A stretch of DNA of 64,000 nt from Croceicoccus naphthovorans (GCF_001028705.1 NZ_CP011770.1:127501-191500); one strand, 5' to 3'; counted from the stretch's first letter, positions 29,919 through 37,563 are shown. Translations and numbers: made by a program. Notes: generated by a model from the sequence alone, not told the origin.

Positions 29919-30965
29919 GGCTTTGTTGCATAACGTTGGAATGCCTTAAACCTATGATTACTTGATAATATTATACGACGCGGACGGTATTGGGCGTTCC
30001 TATTTGTGAGAAGCGATTGAGGATTGCGGCACGGACTTTGAGCTCGGTTATCTGACGCTCAAAGGTGCGCGCTGCGAGGCGGGAGCCCAGCAGCTTGAAG
30101 CAGTGCATTTTGGTTTCGACCAGACTGCGGCGATGATAGCCGCTCCACTTCTTCCAGATTGTCCGACCCAGATATTTCATCGCCCGCAGCGTCTCATTGC
30201 GGGCATCGACGCCGGGACCGTCCTTTGTCCATGATCGGCCGTTGCGGCGAACCGGGATGATCGGATCGGCGCCGCGTTCGGCAATGGCCGCATGGCAGTC
30301 TTTGGTGTCATAGGCACCGTCGCCACCGACGTTGACGATCCGCTCTTCGTCCGGGATCTGCGCCAGCAGGTCCGGCAGGGTCGGCGCATCGCCGGCGGCA
30401 TTGGTCGTCCCTTCAATCGCCCGGATGTCGAGGGTCCCGGCGTCGATCCCGATATGCACCTTGCGCCACTGGCGACGCCGGGACGCGCCGTGCTTCCTCG
30501 TCTTCCACTCGCCTTCGCCCATCATCTTGATACCGGTGCTGTCCACCAGAAGGTGCAGGCCGCCTGAACTGGGGCGTCCGCCCAACTCCACCGGCAAGGT
30601 CCGCTGGCGGCGGCACAGTGTCGTATAATCCGGTACGGGCCAGTCCAGACCCGTCATCCTGAGCAGGCTTTGGACCAGCCCCGTCACCTGACGCAAAGGA
30701 AGCTGGAACAACCCCTTCAGCGTCAGGCAAAACTCGATCGCCTGAGCGGAAAAGCGCAGCGGACGTCCTGCACGCCCGTCCGGAACCGCAAACCACGCCA
30801 TCCCAGGATCAAACCAAACCTCCAGCGACCCGCGCCTCTTCAGCGCAGCGTTATACTCGGGCCAGTTGGTCGTGCGATACTTCGTGGGCGTCGGCTTGGG
30901 CATCCCGACCATCTACGTCTTCCGATTCCTCAAGGGAATCCATCACTTTGATATGCAACAAAGCC
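29919..30965 (-). mobile_element. IS5-family insertion sequence, copy 3
   Basis: 1047 bp with both GGCTTTGTTGCATA ends intact, same orientation as copy 1. Flanks GACACAATA and CCGGCATGC do not match one another or those of copies 1 and 2 in a simple composite pattern. The right end removes the start of an McrC gene. Confidence 0.95.
29971..30912 (-). CDS. IS5-family transposase, copy 3
   Basis: A 313-residue transposase identical in sequence to copy 1, with catalytic Asp (VDSTGIK), Asp (VGGDGAYD) and Glu (ETKMHCFK). Intact. Confidence 0.96.
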   Translation of the reverse strand: MVGMPKPTPTKYRTTNWPEYNAALKRRGSLEVWFDPGMAWFAVPDGRAGRPLRFSAQAIEFCLTLKGLFQLPLRQVTGLVQSLLRMTGLDWPVPDYTTLCRRQRTLPVELGGRPSSGGLHLLVDSTGIKMMGEGEWKTRKHGASRRRQWRKVHIGIDAGTLDIRAIEGTTNAAGDAPTLPDLLAQIPDEERIVNVGGDGAYDTKDCHAAIAERGADPIIPVRRNGRSWTKDGPGVDARNETLRAMKYLGRTIWKKWSGYHRRSLVETKMHCFKLLGSRLAARTFERQITELKVRAAILNRFSQIGTPNTVRVV

Positions 30966-32124
30966 CCGGCATGCCTTGCGCGCACGCGGCGTGGTCGGGA
31001 TTCTGGCAGCGGGCGATGCGAGCCTGGAGATACTGCCCAAGATCGATGTGGCGCCCGGTGAAACTCCTAATCACCGGAACGCGGCGATCCGTAAGCGCCT
31101 GGTCCATATGCTTGCCTTCGCGCTTGATCTCAAGATTGACCTGGGCGTCATCACCGAACTCGCCTGGCAGCGCGAGACTCTGCTCGAAATTCTGATCCGC
31201 ATCTTTTGCGACAAGCTAACCACGGCCATGCGCAAGGGGATGCCGCGCCAGTATGTCGAGCAAGAGGAAGACTTGCCGACCATGCGCGGCCAGCTCGACA
31301 TCACCCGACAGTTCTCCCGGCATGCGGTCAACCCCTCGCGCGTTGCCTGCCGGTTCGATCTGTTGTCCGAAGATATCGCGCTCAACCGGATCACGAAGGC
31401 GGCGGTGGTGCGTCTTCTCCGCGTCTCACGGCGCAGTGCCAACCAGCAACGCCTCCGCGAGTTGGCCTTCGTCTACGCTGAGATTGCCGATGTATCGGCT
31501 TCAGCACTCCGCTGGGATGATGTTGTCATCGATCGCACCAATCGGTCCTGGCAGGAACTCTTCGCCATGGCTCGCCTGTTTTTGCAGGACCGCTATCAGA
31601 CGACCACGGGCGGCGCTGGTCAGGGTACCGCGATGCTGTTCGAGATGAATGCGCTCTTTGAAGAGTATGTCGGGCGGCTGATTGCTCGCTCACTTGCAGG
31701 AACCGGTCTCACCGTGTCCCTACAAGGGGGGCGGCTGTTCTGCCTTACTGCGCAGGACGGCGAACGGGGCCTGTTTCAGACCAAACCAGACATCCTAATC
31801 CGCCGGGGAGGTGCCATCACCCATGTCATCGACACCAAGTGGAAGCGGATTTCCTCTCGTATCGATGATCCCAAGCAAGGGGTCTCGCAGGCCGATGTCT
31901 ATCAGATGATGGCATATGCGCAGCTCTATAGTGCTCCGCGCTTGACACTGCTCTATCCCCATCACCCGGGCCTCGGCCCCGAAGACCTGGTTCACGCCCG
32001 CCATCGCATCACGGGACACGACACCATCCTGGAGACCGCGACCATCGACGTGTCAAACAATGCCGACATTCTGCTGCGGCTTCGCCGCCTGCTACTGGCT
32101 GACGAGTCGGTTTCCGCAGAATAG
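30966..32124 (+). pseudogene. mcrC: McrC-like restriction subunit, 5' end lost to IS
   Basis: About 385 residues remain. It begins mid-domain at RGVVGILAAGDASLEILPKI, which in McrC lies some 50-80 residues from the N-terminus. The nuclease core is kept: KPDILIRRGG then HVIDTKWKR (Asp and Asp-x-Lys of the PD-(D/E)XK fold). McrC is the endonuclease subunit that works with the GTPase McrB; no McrB gene is present. A TTG at 30976 could allow translation of the remnant but without its partner it is unlikely to work. Confidence 0.85.
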
Positions 32125-32210
32125 CGCGAGCCTGCGAAATGCTCCCGCCGATCTCACTTCGGTCTGCGACCATTTAGCCCCCGCAATCACGGGCAGTCCT
32201 GTGGGAGGGG

Positions 32211-32414
32211 CTAGTCGATTCTGCGCACCCGCACCGGCTTAGACATGCCCTCGACGTGCATGTAGCGACCGTCGATTGTGACACGTGGCCGGTATTTGTA
32301 CTGGTAGCGATAATAATACTGATCCTGACGCCAGACCGTTCCGTTGGCGAGCCTGACAATCGTATCGCCGCTCCAGCCTGTCCAGGATCCTTCGATGCGC
32401 GATTGCATATCCAC
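32211..32414 (-). CDS. Small protein B of the TIR operon (tandem paralogue)
   Basis: A 67-residue protein with the core GDTIVRLANGTVWRQDQYYY, alternating tyrosines (YRYQYKYRP), then MHVEGMSKPVRVRRID. It is a close paralogue of the next upstream gene, sharing most of the core and the RVRRID end. No signal peptide or membrane segment; likely a small beta-rich domain. GTG at 32414 follows AGGAG by 3 nt; ATG at 32408 is possible. No known family recognised. Confidence 0.75.
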   Translation of the reverse strand: MDMQSRIEGSWTGWSGDTIVRLANGTVWRQDQYYYRYQYKYRPRVTIDGRYMHVEGMSKPVRVRRID

Positions 32415-32420
32415 CTGCTC

Positions 32421-32618
32421 CTAGTCGATCCTGCGAACGCGAATGCCACGGCTCATTCCCTCGACATGCATGACGTTGCCTGAAAGGTTAACGTAGGGGC
32501 GATAGGCGTATCGATACTCGTAGTGATACTCCTCCTGCCGCCAAACTGATCCATCCGTGAGCCGGACGATGGTGTCGCCATCCCAGCCTGTCCACTCATC
32601 TTCAACCTGCCGAGTCAT
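32421..32618 (-). CDS. Small protein A of the TIR operon (tandem paralogue)
   Basis: A 65-residue protein starting MTRQVEDEWTGWDG, with GDTIVRLTDGSVWRQEEYHY, a run of alternating tyrosines ending YRPYV, and MHVEGMSRGIRVRRID. ATG at 32618 has GGAGG 6 nt upstream; a longer frame from 32648 would overlap the TIR stop by 4 nt. The gap to its paralogue downstream is 6 nt. It shares an operon with the DUF1883-TIR gene. Confidence 0.75.
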   Translation of the reverse strand: MTRQVEDEWTGWDGDTIVRLTDGSVWRQEEYHYEYRYAYRPYVNLSGNVMHVEGMSRGIRVRRID

Positions 32619-32644
32619 GTAGACCTCCTCGCGTGCGCTAAACG

Positions 32645-33451
32645 TCATGCTGCTTTAGGCAGACGCACCACGTCCGCGATCTCCGCAGCGATCTCCTCAA
32701 CAGTGTGGGTAGCGGTGCTTCTTGCCAATCGGTCGGCGAGTGAAGCCGAATACCCGATCACTTCGCGCTTCGAGACGTTGTGCCAGATCGGCAGCAAGAT
32801 TTGCTCGCCCGAGACGGCGCGGGTCACCAGCCCGTCCAGCTCGTACTCCGGCCACCCCTTGCCAAAGAATGCCTGTGACAGCACAACCACGCCGAAACGG
32901 CTGCTTCCCAGTCCGCGGTCGATCTTCCGTCGAAGGCTGTCACCGATGCGCAGCTCGAACTCGTCGTACCAGACTGACAGACCAGCGTCGCGCAAGGCAG
33001 TTGCTAGCGGCCGAACGACTTCGTCCTTGTCCTCGGAGGCATGGGAGATGAAGACGTCAAACACTCGCCCATCCGGAGACGTAGGTGCGGGCGCGAGATC
33101 GTCATCGTCTTCGTTGCGTACAAGCGTCGGCACGCTCCGCAGCGGAGCCTCATTGATCGCTGGCAGTGGGCCAAATACCTTACTCGGGATTACCCGAACA
33201 CCAGTTCGGACTGAGCCACGAAGTCCCTGCATGTCTACCGCGACGTGCCAAATGCCAGAGTGTGGCACTGTCAGTCGGACCGGTGAGCGCTTCGCAAGAC
33301 CGCCAATGTAGCGATGGTGTCGGCCCGATTTATAGTTGTTGAAGTTCGAACCATCCATGAGGCGGACGTTGGCAGCATTTCCGCTGAGCGTGACGGCGAC
33401 CACGCTTCCTCGCTCCACGTGACCTAAATTGTAGTGCGTAAAGTTCATCAT
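32645..33451 (-). CDS. DUF1883-TIR domain protein, candidate defence effector
   Basis: A 268-residue protein. Residues 2-90 match the DUF1883 pattern (FTHYNLGHVERGSVVAVTLSG, then HHRYIGG and GIWHVAVDMQG); 91-130 is an acidic linker; 131-255 is a TIR domain (VFDVFISHASEDKD, WYDEFELRIGDSL, GVVVLSQAF, WPEYELDG). The Asp163-Glu164-Phe165-Glu166 segment is where NADase-active TIR domains keep their catalytic glutamate. Bacterial TIR proteins often deplete NAD or make signalling nucleotides after phage infection; DUF1883 could be the sensor, but that is inference. GGAG lies just ahead of the paired ATGs. Confidence 0.88.
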   Translation of the reverse strand: MMNFTHYNLGHVERGSVVAVTLSGNAANVRLMDGSNFNNYKSGRHHRYIGGLAKRSPVRLTVPHSGIWHVAVDMQGLRGSVRTGVRVIPSKVFGPLPAINEAPLRSVPTLVRNEDDDDLAPAPTSPDGRVFDVFISHASEDKDEVVRPLATALRDAGLSVWYDEFELRIGDSLRRKIDRGLGSSRFGVVVLSQAFFGKGWPEYELDGLVTRAVSGEQILLPIWHNVSKREVIGYSASLADRLARSTATHTVEEIAAEIADVVRLPKAA

Positions 33452-33510
33452 CTACTCCAGGTCAGGAGATCTGAGTCTCCGGCTTTTCGATGACGACAGG
33501 TTCGCACGCG

Positions 33511-33533
33511 AGGGTGTCAAAAATAGACACCCT
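33511..33533. promoter_or_regulatory. Inverted repeat upstream of the TIR operon
   Basis: Perfect 8-bp arms AGGGTGTC (33511-33518) and GACACCCT (33526-33533) with an AT-rich 7-bp centre, 60 bp upstream of the TIR start on the minus strand. It could be an operator for the operon; no -35/-10 pair could be assigned with confidence. Confidence 0.45.
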
Positions 33534-33665
33534 ATGAAAGTAGAGATTTCTGACGGCCCTAGGCGGCAGCTTGGAACAGCATTGTGAGAAAACTGGCAGG
33601 CACGACCGCTGTTTTTGCTACTTCATGTGCGGCTGTCGCCTTCAAGGGATGGCTAGCGCTGTAGC

Positions 33666-33724
33666 GCAAGCAAAGATGGTTGCGCTCTCCCGCAACCATC
33701 TTAACTTGCTCGGGGCGCAAGTTA
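33666..33724. repeat. Nested dyads at the right end of the island (putative att arms)
   Basis: Arms 33666-33684 and 33691-33709 form a 19-bp inverted repeat with 17 of 19 matching, separated by CTCTCC. The right arm also matches the left end of the island (3735-3753, 18 of 19). A second, perfect dyad TAACTTGC/GCAAGTTA (33702-33709 and 33717-33724) overlaps it. Likely recombinase-binding sites. The 33452-33820 interval has no gene. Confidence 0.65.
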
Positions 33725-33731
33725 TGATCAT

Positions 33732-33749
33732 ATCCAGCCCCCGCAACCA
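33732..33749 (+). repeat. Right attachment repeat (attR core)
   Basis: ATCCAGCCCCCGCAACCA, 17 of 18 identical to the 3' end of tRNA-fMet at 3725-3742, same orientation. It is followed within 8 bp by a strong terminator, as expected for the displaced original end of the tRNA gene. Confidence 0.8.
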
Positions 33750-33756
33750 ATATTCA

Positions 33757-33787
33757 GCGCTTCGGCCATCGGTCGAGGCGCTTTTTT
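33757..33787 (+). terminator. Rho-independent terminator beyond attR
   Basis: Stem 33757-33767 with 33771-33781 (11 bp including two G-T pairs), loop ATC, and T6 at 33782-33787. Before integration it would have terminated tRNA-fMet; now it separates the island from convergent pspF. Confidence 0.8.
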
Positions 33788-33820
33788 GCGTTTGGGGCCG
33801 GTGATTGGACGGTGCCGGGA

Positions 33821-34852
33821 TTAGCTCGCCGAAAGGTCGTGCTTTTTCATGCAATGGCGGAGCTGGTCGTAGGTCACGCCGAGTGCTTCGGCGGTCTTGC
33901 GCTGATTCCAGCGGTGTCGATCAAGGGCCGCCGAAACGATGGCGCGTTCATGCTCTTCAACAGCGCCGCGCAAATCCGTGATGGCCGTGAGATCCAATTG
34001 CGGTTCGCATGCGCGGACGCTCTGATCCGGTTGCTCGATCTTCCTAATCGGTCTGGTCGGCGCTTTTGGGGCCCAGGGACTATCAAACGGGTCGAAAACG
34101 ACCTCGCCGATCGGCGCATCCCAGAATTCCCAGCGATAGACGGCGCGCTCGATCACGTTACGCAGCTCGCGCACATTCCCCGGCCATGCGTAGGATTCGA
34201 GGGCGTCCATCACGGCTTCCGAAAAGCCAGGCCATTCCTCCCAGTTCAGTTCGGATGCCATGCGCCGCCCGAAAAAATCGGCCAGTACCAGAATATCCCC
34301 ATCGCGCGCGCGCAGGGGTGGTAAGGTGATGACTTCGAACGAAAGTCGGTCGAGTAAATCGGCTCGGAAATCGCCGCGCTCGGCCAATGCCGGCAGATCT
34401 TCGTTCGTTGCTGCAACGATACGAACATCCACGCGTAGCGGCCGCGACGCGCCGATCCGTGTTACTTCCCCGTATTCCACGGCGCGTAAGAGCCGTTCCT
34501 GCGCCGCCATCGACAGGGTCCCGAGTTCGTCGAGGAACAGCGTCCCGCCGTCGGCTTCTTCAAAACGGCCTGCTCGCGCTTTCGACGCGCCGGTGAATGC
34601 GCCAGCTTCGTGGCCGAAAAGTTCGGCTTCAATCAGCGTTTCGGGCAGCGCGGCGCAGTTCATGATGATGAGCGGTTCGCCCCAGCGTTCTGACAAGCGG
34701 TGGAGGCGTTCGGCTATCAATTCTTTGCCCGTCCCGCGTTCGCCGATGACGAGGACAGGGCGGGAGAGTGCAGCCGCGCGGCTTGCGCGTTCGACGGCAT
34801 CTAGGATCGACTGCGATTGTCCGACGAACTGATTGTCCCGCTCCATACCCAA
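33821..34852 (-). CDS. pspF: PspF, sigma54-dependent activator of the phage-shock operon
   Basis: A 343-residue enhancer-binding protein without an N-terminal receiver domain, as in PspF. AAA+ domain with Walker A GERGTGKE (about 37-44), the sigma54-contact loop GAFTGA (about 85-90), Walker B GGTLFLDE, and a C-terminal Fis-type helix-turn-helix (RKTAEALGVTYDQLRHCMKK). Divergent from the psp genes, whose promoter is of the sigma54 type, so it drives them and is normally held inactive by PspA. Confidence 0.93.
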   Translation of the reverse strand: MGMERDNQFVGQSQSILDAVERASRAAALSRPVLVIGERGTGKELIAERLHRLSERWGEPLIIMNCAALPETLIEAELFGHEAGAFTGASKARAGRFEEADGGTLFLDELGTLSMAAQERLLRAVEYGEVTRIGASRPLRVDVRIVAATNEDLPALAERGDFRADLLDRLSFEVITLPPLRARDGDILVLADFFGRRMASELNWEEWPGFSEAVMDALESYAWPGNVRELRNVIERAVYRWEFWDAPIGEVVFDPFDSPWAPKAPTRPIRKIEQPDQSVRACEPQLDLTAITDLRGAVEEHERAIVSAALDRHRWNQRKTAEALGVTYDQLRHCMKKHDLSAS

Positions 34853-34947
34853 ATATTAGCGAAATCCCCCAATTCTCGGCAATACTCGTCGATCACACGC
34901 TTTCGAGAAAATGCATAAACAGTTGAAATAAAACAGATATATCGAAA

Positions 34948-34963
34948 TGGCACGCACCTTGCT
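34948..34963 (+). promoter_or_regulatory. Sigma54 (RpoN) promoter of the psp operon
   Basis: TGGCACGCACCTTGCT is an excellent -24/-12 match: GG at 34949-34950 and GC at 34961-34962 with the required 10-bp gap. It lies about 40 bp before the small-protein start and downstream of the divergent pspF gene. Confidence 0.9.
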
Positions 34964-35001
34964 ACTCGTTGGTCGAACCGCATTCAAGGATTAAGAAAAT
35001 C

Positions 35002-35160
35002 ATGTTCGACCGCCTGAGCAAGCAAAGCCCGCTGGCCGTGGCCTCCGCCATCAGCCTTGTCGCCATGCTCGCGCTCAATGTTTTTGCGCTGAGCCAGCAG
35101 GTGCACGAAGCGCCGCGCTATGCCGCGCCCGCCTCAATCGTTCAGGGCCAGCTGGCATGA
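35002..35160 (+). CDS. Small single-pass membrane protein, first gene of the psp operon
   Basis: A 52-residue protein with one membrane helix (PLAVASAISLVAMLALNVFA, about 10-29) and a short polar tail. ATG at 35002 follows AAGGA. It is the first gene after the sigma54 promoter, and its stop overlaps by ATGA a start codon in the pspA frame, so it is coupled to the next gene. I do not recognise the family; placement suggests a membrane-stress role. Confidence 0.7.
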   Translation: MFDRLSKQSPLAVASAISLVAMLALNVFALSQQVHEAPRYAAPASIVQGQLA

Positions 35161-35345
35161 GCGAGCCTTTCGACCTCGAACCCGAGCGTGACGAGAAGCG
35201 CCGCCGTTCGGCGCGCGTAACCTCGCGCATCGATAACGAGGTCGCCCGGCTGCGCAACAAGCCCGACACGGATAAGTCAGATGACGGGGCGGTTCGCCCC
35301 TCTTCCCCACGGAACACCAAGTCCCCCCAGTATGGAGCGCCTTTG

Positions 35346-36029
35346 ATGGGCATATTCTCTCGCACAAGAGACATTATCGCTGCGAATTTTGCCGACCTGA
35401 TCGAAAAGGCCGACGATCCGCACAAGATGATCCGCATGATCATCGTCGAAATGGAAGAGACCTTGGTTGAAGTTCGCGCCAGTGCGGCCCGGACCATCGC
35501 CGACCAGAAGGAAATGCAACGCCACCAGCTGCGTCTGGAAAAGCTGCAGAGCGACTGGGGTGAAAAGGCCGAACTGGCGCTTTCGAAACAGCGTGAGGAT
35601 CTTGCCCGCGCCGCGCTTGTCGAAAAGCGCAAGGCGGGCGACCTGTCGACGCAGCTGAAGGCAGAGATCGACTTGCTCGACGAATCGCTGCGGGCCTATG
35701 AAGCCGACATCTCGAAGCTGCAGAGCCGCCTGCGTGAAGCGCGGAGCCGTCAGACGCAGATTGCGGCACGGCTTGAGAGCGCCGAGAACCGATACAAGCT
35801 GCGGTCTTTGCTCACCACCGAACGCGTGGACGAGGCGATGGCCCGGTTCGATCAGCTGGAACGCCGCGTCGATTATGCCGAGGGCCGGGCCGAGGCGATC
35901 AGCCTGAGCCAGGCGAAGGGCGAAATGAGCCTTGCCGAGCAGATCGACGCCCTGAACATCGACGACACAGTCGATGCCGAACTTGAAGACATGAAGCGCG
36001 CCCTGAAGGGCGGCTCGAAGGAGGACTGA
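35346..36029 (+). CDS. pspA: Phage shock protein A
   Basis: A 227-residue PspA/IM30 protein: starts MGIFSRTRDIIAANFADLIE with the amphipathic helix that binds stressed membrane, then PHKMIRMIIVEMEETLVEVR and a long coiled coil to about residue 210. PspA binds damaged inner membrane and inhibits PspF. The frame is open upstream to an ATG at 35157, which overlaps the small-protein stop; this would add 63 residues. ATG at 35346 was chosen on family length and a GGAG upstream. Confidence 0.92.
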   Translation: MGIFSRTRDIIAANFADLIEKADDPHKMIRMIIVEMEETLVEVRASAARTIADQKEMQRHQLRLEKLQSDWGEKAELALSKQREDLARAALVEKRKAGDLSTQLKAEIDLLDESLRAYEADISKLQSRLREARSRQTQIAARLESAENRYKLRSLLTTERVDEAMARFDQLERRVDYAEGRAEAISLSQAKGEMSLAEQIDALNIDDTVDAELEDMKRALKGGSKED

Positions 36030-36034
36030 CGGCC

Positions 36035-36331
36035 ATGGAGCTGGATTGGGTTATTGTGATGATCGCGCTTTTCGTCGCGCTTCCATGGTTGGTTCTGCAC
36101 TATGTCACCAAGTGGAAAACCGCGCCGAAACTGACCGATGGCGATGAGCAGATGCTGGAGGAACTCTACCAGTTGGCGCGCCGACTGGATGAACGGATGG
36201 ACACGGTCGAGCGCCTTGTCGCCGCCGATAGCCCGGATTTCGAGAAACCGCGCCTGATCGCGGACAACGCCGACGACAACGCCGCGCTTGCCGAGATAGA
36301 GCGCAAATTGAAGGAAAGGACCGCACGATGA
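36035..36331 (+). CDS. pspB: Phage shock protein B
   Basis: A 98-residue protein with an N-terminal membrane helix (VIVMIALFVALPWLVLHYV) and the PspB pattern LTDGDEQMLEELYQLARRLDERMDTVERL, a cytoplasmic coiled coil. With PspC it senses envelope stress and releases PspF from PspA. Five nt after pspA and overlapping pspC by ATGA. Confidence 0.9.
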   Translation: MELDWVIVMIALFVALPWLVLHYVTKWKTAPKLTDGDEQMLEELYQLARRLDERMDTVERLVAADSPDFEKPRLIADNADDNAALAEIERKLKERTAR

Positions 36332-36708
36332 ACAGCCTTCGTACTCGCTTTTACCGCAACAAGGCGGAAGCAAAGTGGCTGGGCGTCTGTGCTGGCATCG
36401 CCGACTATACCGGCATCGACGTGATGTGGGTTCGCATCGGACTGCTCATCTCGCTCTGCACGCCGATCAGCGGTTTCGCGGTGCTGGGCTATATCCTGAT
36501 TGGGTTTATGGCCCCGACCAAGCCAGTCGAACTCTATGCCGACAAGCAGGAGGAGAAGTTCTGGCAGGGCGTGCGTCAGTCGCCGTCGCGCTCGGCTCGG
36601 GAAGTTCGTGGCCGCTTTCGTGAAATAGACCGTCGCCTCGCTCGTGTCGAAGAGCACTATGTGAGCGGCAACCGTGCGCTTTCGGCAGAGATCGAAAGCC
36701 TGCGCTAA
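36328..36708 (+). CDS. pspC: Phage shock protein C
   Basis: A 126-residue PspC-domain protein: FYRNKAEAKWLGVCAGIADYTGID, then a membrane helix around 36-62 (RIGLLISLC...LGYILIGFM) and a C-terminal coiled coil ending in EIESLR. Start ATG overlaps the pspB stop. Confidence 0.9.
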   Translation: MNSLRTRFYRNKAEAKWLGVCAGIADYTGIDVMWVRIGLLISLCTPISGFAVLGYILIGFMAPTKPVELYADKQEEKFWQGVRQSPSRSAREVRGRFREIDRRLARVEEHYVSGNRALSAEIESLR

Positions 36709-36731
36709 ATTTCAATCAAGGGGACGTAACC

Positions 36732-37022
36732 ATGGGACCTGAGATACTTACCCTGCTGATCCCGCTGGCACCGTTCATGCTGGGTGGCTTGTTCATCTGG
36801 ACCAAGCACAAGCAAAAAGAACTGCAGATGACCAGCGAGCTTTCCGCCGAAAAAGCCGCGCAATACGCCCAGCATACGGCGCAGCTTGAGGAGCGTGTCC
36901 GCGTGCTGGAGCGTATCGTGACCGACCGTGGCTACGACCTCGCCAGCCAGATCGAGGCGCTGCGGCATGAAGATAGCGACAAGCGGCTTGGTGCGCCTGC
37001 GCCTGACAAGATCGTGAATTGA
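36732..37022 (+). CDS. PspB-like membrane coiled-coil protein 2
   Basis: A 96-residue protein: N-terminal membrane helix (ILTLLIPLAPFMLGGLFIW) then a charged coiled coil with LEERVRVLERIVTDRGYDLA. The VLERIVTD heptad region resembles PspB. In the psp operon 23 nt after pspC; probably a further membrane partner of the complex. Confidence 0.72.
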   Translation: MGPEILTLLIPLAPFMLGGLFIWTKHKQKELQMTSELSAEKAAQYAQHTAQLEERVRVLERIVTDRGYDLASQIEALRHEDSDKRLGAPAPDKIVN

Positions 37023-37034
37023 GGAAGGGGAATA

Positions 37035-37295
37035 ATGAGTTTCTGGACCGCCATCGTCATCATCGTGGCCATTGTTGCATTGGGAAAGGTCATCCAGTCG
37101 CGCCATAACGCGATGGCTGGCTTCGGATCCGATCAGGATGGCAATGCCGTGCCGCGCCCGGACAATGGGGATGCAGAGCGCCTGCAGGCCGAGGTCGAAG
37201 AACTGAAAGAACGCATCAAGGTGCTCGAACGCATCGCCTATGACGACCGCAAGCGTCTGGGCCTTGCCGATGAGATCGAGAGCCTGCGCGACTGA
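37035..37295 (+). CDS. PspB-like membrane coiled-coil protein 3
   Basis: An 86-residue protein with an N-terminal membrane helix (WTAIVIIVAIVALGKVI) and a coiled coil carrying ERIKVLERIAYDDRKRLGLA and the tail EIESLRD, like the PspC tail EIESLR. Clearly related to the preceding PspB-like protein. 12-nt gap. Confidence 0.72.
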   Translation: MSFWTAIVIIVAIVALGKVIQSRHNAMAGFGSDQDGNAVPRPDNGDAERLQAEVEELKERIKVLERIAYDDRKRLGLADEIESLRD

Positions 37296-37317
37296 TCGCG
37301 CGGCGGAAAGGGGAACG

Positions 37318-37563
37318 ATGGCATTCGAAACACTGACGATCGCGCTTGTCGCCCTGGCCGCCGTGGCCATCGTGACAATGGCCGCATTGCGCGGGTGGCA
37401 AGGGTGGCTGGCGCTGAAGATGCAGGAACTGCACCGGCGCGCGGCACACGGCAATGCAAGCGGCATCGGCCACGACGCGGAAGCGGGTGCGCGGATTGAA
37501 ATCGCCGACTTGCGCGAACGCGTCCGCCAGCTTGAGGCGATAGCCGCCGGGGTCGATCTGTAA
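37318..37563 (+). CDS. PspB-like membrane coiled-coil protein 4
   Basis: An 81-residue protein: membrane helix LTIALVALAAVAIVTMAAL and a short coiled coil IADLRERVRQLEAIA. Start ATG at 37318 follows AAAGGGGAA. Last gene of the psp run. Confidence 0.68.
   Translation: MAFETLTIALVALAAVAIVTMAALRGWQGWLALKMQELHRRAAHGNASGIGHDAEAGARIEIADLRERVRQLEAIAAGVDL

Noticed and set aside
6985..30965. A classical composite transposon bounded by IS copies 1 and 3
   Set aside because: Outer flanks CCCCGGAAC and CCGGCATGC do not match, so no target duplication supports a single transposition.
33559..33750. A minus-strand frame at the island edge with words like QVKMVAG
   Set aside because: The likeness to the recombinase C-terminus comes from the repeated CGCAACCATCTT sequence of the att region, not from a gene.
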